Shown: in pieces, positions 7,408-15,907 of the stretch
Layout: the number at the start of each line of letters is the position of its first letter
Position numbering within the stretch: the stretch's first letter is position 1
NCBI GenBank assembly: GCA_030832235.1
Contig: JAURJO010000105.1
Location: forward strand, 1-22,007
Direction: 5' to 3'
Length of the DNA stretch: 22,007 nt
DNA from: Verrucomicrobiota bacterium
GTDB taxonomy: Bacteria > Verrucomicrobiota > Verrucomicrobiia > Opitutales > Opitutaceae
The notes under the pieces: generated by a model
What the model was told of the DNA's origin: nothing
Database searches by the model: none
Seen by the model: only the letters and a program-made list of their open reading frames with translations
Translations under genes and position numbers: made by a program

Positions 7408-8130
7408 ATGATTTCAGATCCGTCGGGCTGGGTGCTCGGCTTCGACGCCGACGACACCCTATGGCACAACGAAAATATTTTCGAGCACACGCACCAGCGG
7501 TACCGCGCCCTGCTCGCACGATTTCATGACGCCGCGACGGTGGAGCGTACGCTTTTCGCGACGGAAATGCGTAACCTCGAGCTCTACGGCTACGGTGTGA
7601 AGGGCTTCACGCTTTCCGCCATCGAGACGGCGATCGCCCTCACCGACGGGCGGATCAGCGCGGAGGAAATCCAGCAGTTGATCGCCCTCGGCAAGGACAT
7701 GCTTGCCCATCCCGTGGAGTTGCTCGACGGCGTCGAGGAAACGCTCGCGGCGCTCGGTGGCCGCCATCAACTCCTGCTCGTCACCAAGGGCGATCTGCGT
7801 GATCAGGAACGAAAGCTCGCGAAGTCCCGCCTCGTCTCGCGATTCCGTCAGGTGGAGATCGTTTCCGAAAAGGATGAGGCCACCTACCGGGACATCTTCC
7901 GGCGTCACGGCGTGGCGCCGGAGCGGTTCATCATGGTCGGCAACTCGCTGAAGTCCGACATCCTGCCCGTCCTCGCGCTCGGCGGCGTCGGTGTACATGT
8001 GCCTTATCACCTTACGTGGGCGGCCGAAAGAGTGGATGAGGTACCCCGTGCGGCCGGGCGGTTTTTCCGCATCGGCTCGATGCGGGAGTTGCTCGCGCTG
8101 GTGAACGAACTCACGGGATGTGGGCGTTGA
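7408..8130 (+). CDS. HAD-superfamily hydrolase
   Basis: A cytoplasmic haloacid-dehalogenase-like phosphatase of 240 residues. All four HAD motifs are visible: motif I FDADDTLW, with D13 as nucleophile and D15 as acid/base; motif II threonine T126 in LLLVTKGD; motif III lysine K155; and motif IV VGNSLKSD at 177-184. Between motifs I and II lies a helical cap of about 90 residues (C1 type), as in phosphoglycolate phosphatase-like and nucleotidase members. The substrate cannot be read from this. I chose the ATG at 7408 (MISDPSGW) because it places motif I close to the N-terminus; the frame also extends to a GTG at 7354. The secreted FG-GAP gene starts 41 bases downstream and may be cotranscribed. 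Confidence 0.88.
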   Translation: MISDPSGWVLGFDADDTLWHNENIFEHTHQRYRALLARFHDAATVERTLFATEMRNLELYGYGVKGFTLSAIETAIALTDGRISAEEIQQLIALGKDMLAHPVELLDGVEETLAALGGRHQLLLVTKGDLRDQERKLAKSRLVSRFRQVEIVSEKDEATYRDIFRRHGVAPERFIMVGNSLKSDILPVLALGGVGVHVPYHLTWAAERVDEVPRAAGRFFRIGSMRELLALVNELTGCGR

Positions 8131-8171
8131 CGCGCCGCGGTGGGGAGGCTTGCCTCGCCGAGCCCCGCATC

Positions 8172-9359
8172 ATGAAGCGTTCCGCCCAGTTCGCCTTCCT
8201 CCTTCTCTCCGCCTCGTTCGCCTCGGCCGCGCTCCCCGCGCTCAAGGTCCGGCCGCAGGTCATCGACGCCCAGATCAAGATCGGCTACGGGCTGGCCATC
8301 GCGGATGTCGATGGTGACGGCCGGAGTGATATCCTTCTCGCGGACGCGAGGCAGATCGTGTGGTACCGCGCGCCGAAGTGGGAGAAGTTCGTGATGGCCG
8401 AGAACCTCACGGAAAAGGACAACGTGTGCATCGCCGCGCGCGACCTCGACGGCGATGGGAAGGCCGAGGTTGCGGTGGGGGCGGAGTGGAATCCCAACGA
8501 TACGGTCAAGAGTGGCGCCGTGTTTCTCTTGGACGCTCCGGCGGATCGCACGCAGCGGTGGACTCCGCGTCGGCTCCCCCACGACCCGACGACCCATCGC
8601 ATGCATTGGGTCAGGATGAGTTCAGGCTGGACGCTCGCGGTGCTGCCGCTGCACGGGCGCGGAAATCGCAACGGGGAAGGGGAGGGCGTGCGGGTGCTCG
8701 GGTACGAGTGGCCGTGGCGCGCGACGAGCGCCCCGGTGCCGCTCGCATCGGATCTGCCCCCACTGCATCTCACACATAATTTTGACCTGCTCCCCTCGGG
8801 GAGCGGACAACCCGGCGAGTCGCTGCTGATCGCGGCCAAAGAGGGCGTTCTTTCCATCGACGCCCCCGCCAATCGTTCGTCGCCGCAACGCGTCACCGCG
8901 CCTCCCGCGGGCGAGGTGCGGCGGGGCGCGCTCCCCGACGGGGCGCGCTTCATCGCCACCATCGAGCCCATGCACGGCAACCAGGTGGTCGTTTATCGCG
9001 GAGCCGCGACCCAGTTTTCCTCCGGCGCCGATTGGACCTCGAGCCGTCTTGTTGTCGATGAATCCCTCAATCAAGGCCACGGCCTCGCGGCCGCCGATCT
9101 GCTCGGGGCGGGTTACGACCAGGTGGTCGCCGGCTGGCGCGGCACGCGTTCGGGTGACCGCGTGGGTATCCGGTTGTACGTTCCGGCCGATCCGGCCGGC
9201 CGGGAGTGGCGGCTGCACGCGATGGTCGACGACAACACGATGGCCTGCGAGGATCTGAAGGTGGCCGATCTCGACGGTGACGGCCGCCCCGAGGTCATCG
9301 CCGCCGGCCGCGCTTCGCACAACGTGGTGATTTATTGGAATGAAACGCCGAAATCCTAG
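8172..9359 (+). CDS. Exported FG-GAP/VCBS repeat protein
   Basis: A 395-residue secreted protein predicted to fold as a beta-propeller. MKRSAQFAFLLLSASFASA is a clear Sec signal peptide, which fixes the ATG at 8172 over the longer frame beginning at 8118. Three calcium-binding FG-GAP loops are visible: IADVDGDGRSDILLAD near the N-terminus, ARDLDGDGKAEVAVG shortly after, and VADLDGDGRPEVIAAG close to the C-terminus. A weaker blade, AADLLGAGYDQVVAGW, precedes the last. Such repeats are common in Verrucomicrobiota and Planctomycetota secreted proteins and are thought to bind ligands or carbohydrates; no enzymatic residues are identifiable. Only 54 bases separate it from the Tat-exported oxidoreductase, so the two may act together outside the cytoplasm. 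No Shine-Dalgarno motif is seen. Confidence 0.85.
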   Translation: MKRSAQFAFLLLSASFASAALPALKVRPQVIDAQIKIGYGLAIADVDGDGRSDILLADARQIVWYRAPKWEKFVMAENLTEKDNVCIAARDLDGDGKAEVAVGAEWNPNDTVKSGAVFLLDAPADRTQRWTPRRLPHDPTTHRMHWVRMSSGWTLAVLPLHGRGNRNGEGEGVRVLGYEWPWRATSAPVPLASDLPPLHLTHNFDLLPSGSGQPGESLLIAAKEGVLSIDAPANRSSPQRVTAPPAGEVRRGALPDGARFIATIEPMHGNQVVVYRGAATQFSSGADWTSSRLVVDESLNQGHGLAAADLLGAGYDQVVAGWRGTRSGDRVGIRLYVPADPAGREWRLHAMVDDNTMACEDLKVADLDGDGRPEVIAAGRASHNVVIYWNETPKS

Positions 9360-9413
9360 CCGGCGTCTCCCGTGCTCTCTGCCAGCAACGCAACCCAGAC
9401 TCCAAAGCTCCCC

Positions 9414-10718
9414 ATGAAAACGTCCCCTCAACCTGATCTGTCGCGTCGCGACTTTGTGAAACTTTCGGCCGCCGGCACCGGCGCCGCCGCCCTCGCGGGC
9501 ATGTCCGCCCCGCGCGCGCTCGGCGCCAACAGCGGTTCCGACCGCATCCGCGTGGGTGTGATCGGATGCGGTGGCCGTGGCACCGGCGCCGCGAAGAACT
9601 GCCTCGATTCGGCCCCCGGCGTGGAAATCGTGGCGCTCGGCGATTTGTTCGAGAGCCAGGTCAACGCCGCGCAGAAGAAGCTCAATCTAACCAAGGTCCA
9701 GAAATTCTGGGGTTTCGACAATTACCAGAAGGTCCTGTCGGCCGACATCGACATGGTGATCCTCGCGGCGCCCCCGGGCTTCCGGCCGACGCACTTCGAG
9801 GCGGCGGTCAACGCCAACACGTCATCGCGGCGCATCCACATCTTCACCGAGAAGCCGGTGGCGGTGGACCCGGTCGGCTGCCGTCGCTTCATCGAGGCCG
9901 CGCGCAAGTCCAAGGCGATGGGCGTGGCGGTCGTGGCCGGCACCCAGCGCCGTCACCAGCAGAGCTACGTCGACACGATCAAGCGCATCCACGACGGCGA
10001 GATGGGTGAGCTTGTCGGCGGCCAGTGCTACTGGAACGGCGGCGGGATCTGGTTCCGGCAGAAGGACGACCCGAAGACCCCGTGGCTCGCGAACGTCTCG
10101 GACTTCGAGTGGCAGTGCTGGAACTGGTACCACTGGGACTGGATCTGCGGCGACCACATCGTCGAGCAGCACATCCACAACATCGACGTGATGAACTGGG
10201 CCTTCAACGGTCCCCCGGTGAAGTTCACCGGCATGGGCGGCCGCCAGTCGCGCGGCAACATCCCGGGCAATATCTGGGATCACTTCGCGGTGGAAATGGA
10301 ATACGCCAACGGCGTGCGCGTGATGAGCATGTGTCGCCACACGCCGAAATCCACCCCCCGCGTCGCCGAGCGGATCGTGGGCTCCAAGGGCGTCGCCGAC
10401 CTGACGCAGTCCGGCGTCGCCACCATCAAGGGCGCCAAGCCTTTCAACTACTCGGGGCCCACGCCCGATCCGTATGTCGTGGAGCACACGCACTTGATCG
10501 AGAGCATCCGACGCAACCAGCCGCTCAACGAGGGCGAGCAGGTCGCCATCAGCACGCTCACCGCGATCGGCGGCCGCATCTCGGCGTACACTGGACGCGA
10601 GGTTTCCTGGAAGTGGCTGATGGAGGGCTCCAAGCTCGATATCTTCCCGAAGGAATGCCGCCCCGGTCCGGGGCTCTTCCCGAAGATCCCGAATCCGGGC
10701 GAGACCGACCTCGTCTGA
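9414..10718 (+). CDS. Tat-exported Gfo/Idh/MocA family oxidoreductase
   Basis: A 434-residue NAD(P)-dependent oxidoreductase exported folded through the Tat system. The start at 9414 is supported by the twin-arginine signal SRRDFVKL (residues 10-17), a hydrophobic AAGTGAAALAGM stretch and an Ala-rich cleavage region near residue 38. The Rossmann domain follows: VGVIGCGGRGTG (47-58), acidic D77 at the end of the second strand region (ALGD), and the family EKP motif at 146-148, whose lysine is catalytic in relatives. The C-terminal substrate domain has DHIVEQHIHNIDVMNW with the conserved His/Asp pattern. Exported members, such as glucose-fructose oxidoreductase, act on sugars with a tightly held cofactor; the substrate here is unknown. 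The gene is followed after 23 bases by a clear terminator. Confidence 0.93.
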   Translation: MKTSPQPDLSRRDFVKLSAAGTGAAALAGMSAPRALGANSGSDRIRVGVIGCGGRGTGAAKNCLDSAPGVEIVALGDLFESQVNAAQKKLNLTKVQKFWGFDNYQKVLSADIDMVILAAPPGFRPTHFEAAVNANTSSRRIHIFTEKPVAVDPVGCRRFIEAARKSKAMGVAVVAGTQRRHQQSYVDTIKRIHDGEMGELVGGQCYWNGGGIWFRQKDDPKTPWLANVSDFEWQCWNWYHWDWICGDHIVEQHIHNIDVMNWAFNGPPVKFTGMGGRQSRGNIPGNIWDHFAVEMEYANGVRVMSMCRHTPKSTPRVAERIVGSKGVADLTQSGVATIKGAKPFNYSGPTPDPYVVEHTHLIESIRRNQPLNEGEQVAISTLTAIGGRISAYTGREVSWKWLMEGSKLDIFPKECRPGPGLFPKIPNPGETDLV

Positions 10719-10741
10719 GAAGGATCTTTCGAAACAATCAG

Positions 10742-10767
10742 GCCCGGTCGTTCAGACCGGGCTTTTT
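10742..10767 (+). terminator. Intrinsic terminator after the oxidoreductase gene
   Basis: GCCCGGTC (10742-10749) and GACCGGGC (10755-10762) form a perfect 8-bp GC-rich stem with a 5-base loop, followed at once by TTTTT (10763-10767). This is a standard Rho-independent terminator for the + strand HAD, FG-GAP and oxidoreductase genes. On the - strand no T-run directly follows the stem, so it is probably not bidirectional. The remaining 119 bases up to the converging EF-G-like gene hold nothing else I can support. Confidence 0.92.
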
Positions 10768-10886
10768 CATTTCACGACCGAGTCATCCTGGTGGGAAACA
10801 CCCGCAACGCCTTGGGACGGGTTTCTCGGCCGCTCCTAGTGCGGCGGATGGTTCTCGCGGCCGGTCTGTTCTCACCGCGAAGGAGG

Positions 10887-12974
10887 TCAATTCGCGGCTT
10901 GCGTGTTCCCCCGCGCGGCCCGGTCGGCGATGACCCATTGCGCGACCTCCGCGGGTAATTCCGCGTAGTGGTCGAATTGCTCCGCGTGGCGGCCTCGCCC
11001 GCCGGTCAGCGAGCGGACGGCGGTGCTGTAGCGGTGCAGCTCCTTCTGCGGCACCCGGGCGCGGATGATCTGGAAATGACCGTCAGTCTCGACGCCCACC
11101 ACGTGTCCGCGGCGGGCCGATAGGTCGCCGAGCACCGCGCCGACGCAGTCCTCGGGCACCGTCACGCTCACCGAGAAAATTGGTTCCAGCAGGCAGGGCG
11201 ATGCCGCGAGGAAGCTTTCCTTGAAGGCGTGGTAGCCGGCCATCTGGAACGCGATGTCCTTGGAGTCGACCGGGTGCGTCTTCCCGTCGAAAAAATCCAC
11301 CCTCACGTCGGTCACGCGGTAGCCGGCGAGGACGCCCTCACGGCAGGCGGTCGCGACGCCCTTCTCCACCGAGGGCACGAACACGCGGTCGACGTTGTTG
11401 CCCACCAGCGAATCGGTGAATTCGACGCCGTGGTCGCGCGCGGCGGGTTCGATCCGCATCCAGACCTCGGCGAACTGACCGGCTCCGCCCGTCTGCTTTT
11501 TGTGCCGATAACGCGATTCGGCGCGGCCGCGGACGGTCTCGCGGTAAGGAATCGCCGGCTCCTCCAGGGTGACCTTCACGCCGAAACGACGCGCCAGCCG
11601 CTCCACAATCACCTGCAGGTGGATCTCTCCCTGTCCCGATACGATCGTCTGGTGCAGCTCTTCGTCGACGCGGTAGTGGAAGGTCGGGTCCTCGAGGTGC
11701 AGGGTCGCGAGGCCCAGGGCGAGTTTGTCCTCTTCGCCCTTGGAGCGCAGCTTCAGGGCGGCGTGAATATTGGGGCGAGGGTAGTCGACTTTCGGCAGAC
11801 TCACCTGGAAGCGCGGGCTGCAAAGCGTGTCGCCCGTGTGCGTGTGGCGCAGTTTCACCACCGCGCCGAGGTCGCCGGCGCATAGCCGGCCAACCGGGGT
11901 GCGCTCGTGCCCGTTGAGCACGTAGATCTGACCGAGCCGCTCGGTGCCGCCGCGCGTCGAGTTCAACAATTCGTCGCCTGTGCGCACGGTTCCCGCAAAG
12001 ACGCGGAACAGTGAGAGCTCGCCCACCCCGGGCTCGTTCATCGTCTTGAAGACGAATGCCACGGGCTCCGGGTGATCTAGCGGCACGACACCCGGCAGAC
12101 CGCCGGCGTCTTGCGCCGGCACCTCCGCCCGGTCGAGTGGGGAGGAGCCGTACTTCGCGATGAAATCGAGGAGCCGCGCGACCCCGACGTTGGTCTCCGC
12201 GGACACGGCGAACAAGGGCACGAGCACCTGCCGCTGGATCGCCTGGTGCAGGCCGGCGCGGAGCTCGTCCTCGGCGAGCAGGCCTTTCTCGAAAAATCGC
12301 TCCATCAATCGGTCGTTCGACTCGGCCACGTACTCGATCAGTTCGCGATGCAGCGCCAGCACGCGCTCGGCGAGCGCGCCGGCCGGTTGCTCGGTGTATC
12401 CCCCTGCGGCACCTGGTTTGTAAACGGTCACCTCGTTGCGCATCACGTCGAGGACCTGGCTGAAGCCTGGTCCGGTATTCAGCGGGATCGTGAGAGGAAA
12501 GACGTTTCGCCCGAAATGCTTGCGCGCATCGGCGAGGACGGCGTCGAAGTCGACGTGGGCTTTGTCGAGGGCGTTGACGACGATCGCCTTAGGCAGTCCA
12601 AAGTGCGTGCAGTAGTCCCACGCGGCGTCGGTGCCGATGCCGAGGCCTTGCGCGGCGTTGATCACGATCAGGGCCGAGTCGCAGACCCTCAGAGCCCCGA
12701 GTCCCTCCGCCATGAAGTCGCTGCGGCCGGGGCAATCGAGAAGGTTGAGCTTCCGGCCGGCCCACTCCGTGTGGAGGAGCGAGCAGTGGACCGAGATGCC
12801 GTGCTCCCGCTCGCTGGTGTGGTAGTCTGAGACTGTGGTGCCGGCGGCGATCGAGCCGAGCCGGCTGAGGCGGTCGGAGCAGGAAAGCATCGCCTCGCCG
12901 AGCATGGTCTTGCCGGCCGAGGCATGGCCGAGGATGGCGAGGCTTCGGAGGTCGGGTGCGGCGGATTCGTTCAT
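10887..12974 (-). CDS. Divergent elongation factor G-like GTPase (EF-G paralogue)
   Basis: A 695-residue cytoplasmic translational GTPase with the full EF-G domain order: G domain (about 1-270), a beta-barrel domain II (from about 310), and domains III to V. Domain IV is recognised by YRETVRGRAESRYRHKKQTG and domain V by LLEPIFSVSVTVPEDCVGAV. The P-loop is GHASAGKT (16-23). Switch I reads EREHGISV instead of the EF-G QERGITI. The DxPGH motif is DCPGRSDF with Arg84 where canonical EF-G has the GTPase histidine, and the guanine-specificity NKxD is NALD at 134-137. The altered switch regions match the FusA2/EF-G-like paralogue group, which usually has Tyr in place of His, so Arg is unusual even there. 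The ATG at 12974 precedes the P-loop at normal distance. It is not in a str operon. Its role is unknown; a housekeeping fusA presumably lies elsewhere. Confidence 0.9.
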   Translation of the reverse strand: MNESAAPDLRSLAILGHASAGKTMLGEAMLSCSDRLSRLGSIAAGTTVSDYHTSEREHGISVHCSLLHTEWAGRKLNLLDCPGRSDFMAEGLGALRVCDSALIVINAAQGLGIGTDAAWDYCTHFGLPKAIVVNALDKAHVDFDAVLADARKHFGRNVFPLTIPLNTGPGFSQVLDVMRNEVTVYKPGAAGGYTEQPAGALAERVLALHRELIEYVAESNDRLMERFFEKGLLAEDELRAGLHQAIQRQVLVPLFAVSAETNVGVARLLDFIAKYGSSPLDRAEVPAQDAGGLPGVVPLDHPEPVAFVFKTMNEPGVGELSLFRVFAGTVRTGDELLNSTRGGTERLGQIYVLNGHERTPVGRLCAGDLGAVVKLRHTHTGDTLCSPRFQVSLPKVDYPRPNIHAALKLRSKGEEDKLALGLATLHLEDPTFHYRVDEELHQTIVSGQGEIHLQVIVERLARRFGVKVTLEEPAIPYRETVRGRAESRYRHKKQTGGAGQFAEVWMRIEPAARDHGVEFTDSLVGNNVDRVFVPSVEKGVATACREGVLAGYRVTDVRVDFFDGKTHPVDSKDIAFQMAGYHAFKESFLAASPCLLEPIFSVSVTVPEDCVGAVLGDLSARRGHVVGVETDGHFQIIRARVPQKELHRYSTAVRSLTGGRGRHAEQFDHYAELPAEVAQWVIADRAARGNTQAAN

Positions 12975-13155
12975 CGGTGGGTAGCGTTTCGGTTGGGCCG
13001 TGCGGGTGCGGCGCGCGGTCGAGAATGAGATTAGCGGAATCGGCTCACCACGGCTCCGCGTGTCCTGCGAGACTGTGCGCGGTCCTTGGCGGCGAAACAT
13101 GTGCCCGGAAGACAACGCGGTTGATTGTTCGCGCGCGGCGCGCAAGGTGGCGCGC
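12975..13155. other. Divergent intergenic region
   Basis: This separates the divergently transcribed EF-G-like and large TPR genes and must hold both promoters, but I could not recognise a convincing -35/-10 pair on either strand. The TPR frame is open through most of it, so an earlier start for that gene (ATG at 13099) remains possible. Confidence 0.4.
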
Positions 13156-15870
13156 GTGAGTTTCTTCCGGGAAATCCTCCGCTTCGGCGTGCCGGCCGCG
13201 ATGCTGTTCGCGGCGGCGTCCGCGCAGGATCCGCTGAATCCCCCCGTGCCCCTGCTGCGGGCGGCGGTGGCTGGCACTTCGGCGGGGGAGGACGCCGTTG
13301 CGCTGGTGGCGGCGCGCCGCACCCACGATCTCGGACTGCCGGGCGTGGCCGCCGATCTCTATCGTCGCGTCCTCGTTGGCGGAGGCGCCGATCGCGGGCC
13401 GGTCGCGCTGGCGCTGGTTTCAGCGCTGCTCGACGCTGGTCGGCTCGATGAGGCGGACAAAGCCCTGGCGGAATTTGCCGATCCGCGTTCGGCCGCGTGG
13501 CGGTTGCGCGGAGGTTTGCTCGCGGCGCAGCGACGGGCTTTCGACCGCGCACGGATGGAACTTGCGGCGGTGCGGGAGGCGGACCTCTCCGCGGAAGACG
13601 TCCCGTGGTATTTTTTCCTGCAGGCCGAGGTGCTGGTGGCGCAGGGCGGCGACCTGGTTCGGGCGAAGGATCTCCACACGAAAGCGGAGGCGGCCGCACG
13701 TACGGATCTGGCCCGGGCGCGTTTTGCGTTGGCGGGGGAAATTCTGCGGCTGCGGATAAGCGCACCGCGGGAATCGGACCTGAAGTTGGCCCGCGATAAT
13801 TACGAAAAATACCAAGGCACGCCGGTGGGCTATGGATTCGCCCAGAATTACGCGGTGGCCCTCGATGCTTTGGGACAGAAGAGTCAGGCGGTTTCGTTCC
13901 TGCAGGGCGTGCTGGTCGGGTTGCCGGCGCAGGAGCGCGTCTGGTGGGATAAGTTGCGGTTGGTGCTCGGCATCATCGGGGATCGCTCGAGGAACGGCGC
14001 CGGGCGCAACGCGCTCGGGCAATTGCTTGAGACGGGTTCTGATGCGGCGATGCAGCGCCAGGCGCTGCAGATCCTGGCGGGCGAATCAGCCTCCGAGCCG
14101 GAGCGGTCGCATTTCCGCACCCTGCTGGCCCGGTTGATCGCGCGGCAGCCCGAACATCCGGTGAAGGAGACGCTGCTCTTCCTGCGCGCCCAGGTGGCCT
14201 TGGCTGAGAAGGAATACGCGCAGGCGGAGGAGGACGCGAACGGCCTATTGCGGCAGTACACGCTTTCCCCCCTCCGCTCGCACGCGCTGGCCGTTCTGGC
14301 TCAGTCGGCTTGGGAGCAGCGTCGGTTTCGGCTGGCGGCTGATTTCTGTCAGCGCACGCGGGCGGAGCTACGCGGCGGCCCGACCGCGGGCCCCGAGGTG
14401 GCGGCGAGCCGGCGTTTGCAATCGCAACTGGGGGTGATGGAGGCCGAATCGTGGTACCGGGCCGGTCTGGCTGGCGGCGCCCGCGGTGACTTTCGGAGCG
14501 CGGCGGATGCCTACGCGGCCGTGCTGCGCGGGGGAGTCGAGGAGATTCCGCCGGGGCGGATGGGTGGTCTGATGTTGCAGCGCGTGCTCGCCGAAATCCG
14601 GGCGGGTGCGGAGGAGGCCGGAAAGGTGCTGGATGGTTACGTGGGTGAAACGGCATTCGATGCGGCCAACCGCTGGCAAGCGGAGTGGGCGCTAGCGCGG
14701 GCGCTGCAGGTGCAGGGTGCCGAGGGGATGCGCGAGGCTTACGAGCGGGTTAACCGCTTGCTCGCGACCGAGGCGGCGACGGGTCAGGCCGGCGCGGTGA
14801 AACCCGAATTGCGGGTGCGCATGGCGTGGCTGCAGGCACGGCTCTCGTTTGAAAATGGCGATTTGGAGCGAACGCTCGGCCTGGTGGAGCGTTTGGTTGC
14901 CACGCCCGTGCCCGGCGATGCGGCGCTGCGGACGGAGATCGTGGGGACGTCGAACCTGTTGCGCGCGCGGGCGGAGTTCGCTCTGGGCCGCGAGGCCGCG
15001 GCCCTCGAGTCCCTGCGGCGATTGCGCGCCGAGTTTCCGCGCAGCGACGCCGCTGCATCCTCGTTCCTGATCGAGGCGGAGCAGTACGCTGGACGCGAGC
15101 AGATCGATAAGGCGCGCAACGCGCTCATCGCCCTCACGGATCAGTCCGAATACCGGAACAGCGAGTACGTGCCGCTCGCCCTCTTCAGGCTGGCATCGTT
15201 GGCCGAACGCTTGGGGCGTCCGGAAAACCTGCAGGAGGCCAACAAGCGCCTGGAGGAATTGGTCGCCCATCCCGCCGCCACCGGTGAGGCGGATCTGATC
15301 TTCGCCGCCCGGCTTCGCCAAGGGGATATTTTCCGCAAGCTCAACGACTTCGATGCCGCCGGACGCGCCTACGAAGATCTGGTGAACCGTTATCCGCGCC
15401 GTCCCGATGTCGTTCTGGCCCAGCTCGCTTTGGCGGCAACGTACTCCGCGCGCGCGGCGGCGGCGGGAGGCGCTCCGGCTGGACGCTCGCACGCCGATAG
15501 CGCGCAACTGATCTATGAACAGCTCAGGGATCGCGTGGACGCACCGCGCGACGTTCGCGTGGAGGCGGGTTACAATCTCGGTCTCCTGCTGGCGCGCCGC
15601 GGGCGCCCTGAGGAGGCCGTGTTGGTCTGGTCGCGCGATGTGGTGGTTCCGTTTTTGCGGGAGGAGACGCGGCCGTTCGAATCCGACGCCAAGCGTCCGT
15701 ATTTCCTCGCGCGCACCTTGCGTGACCTGGGCGACTGGCTGGAGAAGCTCGGCCGCATCGACGAGGCGCGCGAAGCGTACCGGCTGTTGTTGGACAAGCG
15801 GCTTCCAGTGGGGGAGGCCGTGGCGCGTGCGCGCCTGAACCAACTCGGCGGATCGGCGCCGGGGAAATGA
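13156..15870 (+). CDS. Large exported TPR-repeat protein of an ExbB/ExbD-linked module
   Basis: A predicted periplasmic or outer-membrane-associated protein of about 904 residues. From the GTG at 13156 it begins MSFFREILRFGVPAAMLFAAASAQD, a good signal peptide with cleavage after ASA. AAGG lies just upstream, but GTG at 13147 and ATG at 13099 are alternatives. The rest is almost entirely helical, with many TPR-like pairs. Clear examples are DADDA-type helices at the start (LDAGRLDEADKALAEF), LIARQPEHPVKETLLFLRAQ in the middle, DIFRKLNDFDAAGRAYEDL and LVNRYPRRPDVVLAQLAL later, and LGRIDEAREAYRLLLDK at the end. This resembles YbgF/CpoB-, BamD- and TolA-linked TPR proteins that organise envelope complexes. 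The ExbB gene follows after 37 bases, so the TPR protein probably works with the proton-driven motor. It carries no lipobox that I can see. Confidence 0.82.
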   Translation: MSFFREILRFGVPAAMLFAAASAQDPLNPPVPLLRAAVAGTSAGEDAVALVAARRTHDLGLPGVAADLYRRVLVGGGADRGPVALALVSALLDAGRLDEADKALAEFADPRSAAWRLRGGLLAAQRRAFDRARMELAAVREADLSAEDVPWYFFLQAEVLVAQGGDLVRAKDLHTKAEAAARTDLARARFALAGEILRLRISAPRESDLKLARDNYEKYQGTPVGYGFAQNYAVALDALGQKSQAVSFLQGVLVGLPAQERVWWDKLRLVLGIIGDRSRNGAGRNALGQLLETGSDAAMQRQALQILAGESASEPERSHFRTLLARLIARQPEHPVKETLLFLRAQVALAEKEYAQAEEDANGLLRQYTLSPLRSHALAVLAQSAWEQRRFRLAADFCQRTRAELRGGPTAGPEVAASRRLQSQLGVMEAESWYRAGLAGGARGDFRSAADAYAAVLRGGVEEIPPGRMGGLMLQRVLAEIRAGAEEAGKVLDGYVGETAFDAANRWQAEWALARALQVQGAEGMREAYERVNRLLATEAATGQAGAVKPELRVRMAWLQARLSFENGDLERTLGLVERLVATPVPGDAALRTEIVGTSNLLRARAEFALGREAAALESLRRLRAEFPRSDAAASSFLIEAEQYAGREQIDKARNALIALTDQSEYRNSEYVPLALFRLASLAERLGRPENLQEANKRLEELVAHPAATGEADLIFAARLRQGDIFRKLNDFDAAGRAYEDLVNRYPRRPDVVLAQLALAATYSARAAAAGGAPAGRSHADSAQLIYEQLRDRVDAPRDVRVEAGYNLGLLLARRGRPEEAVLVWSRDVVVPFLREETRPFESDAKRPYFLARTLRDLGDWLEKLGRIDEAREAYRLLLDKRLPVGEAVARARLNQLGGSAPGK

Positions 15871-15907
15871 AATTGCCCGTCCCCATCACCTGCCAAACCT
15901 GCTTCTC

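Noticed and set aside
10742..10767. Bidirectional terminator also serving the EF-G-like gene
   Set aside because: On the - strand the bases after the stem are not a T-run, so only + strand termination is supported.
13000..13155. N-terminal extension of the large TPR protein
   Set aside because: The extended start would bury the signal peptide behind about 50 charged residues; the GTG at 13156 gives a normal export signal. The ATG at 13099 was kept only as an alternative.
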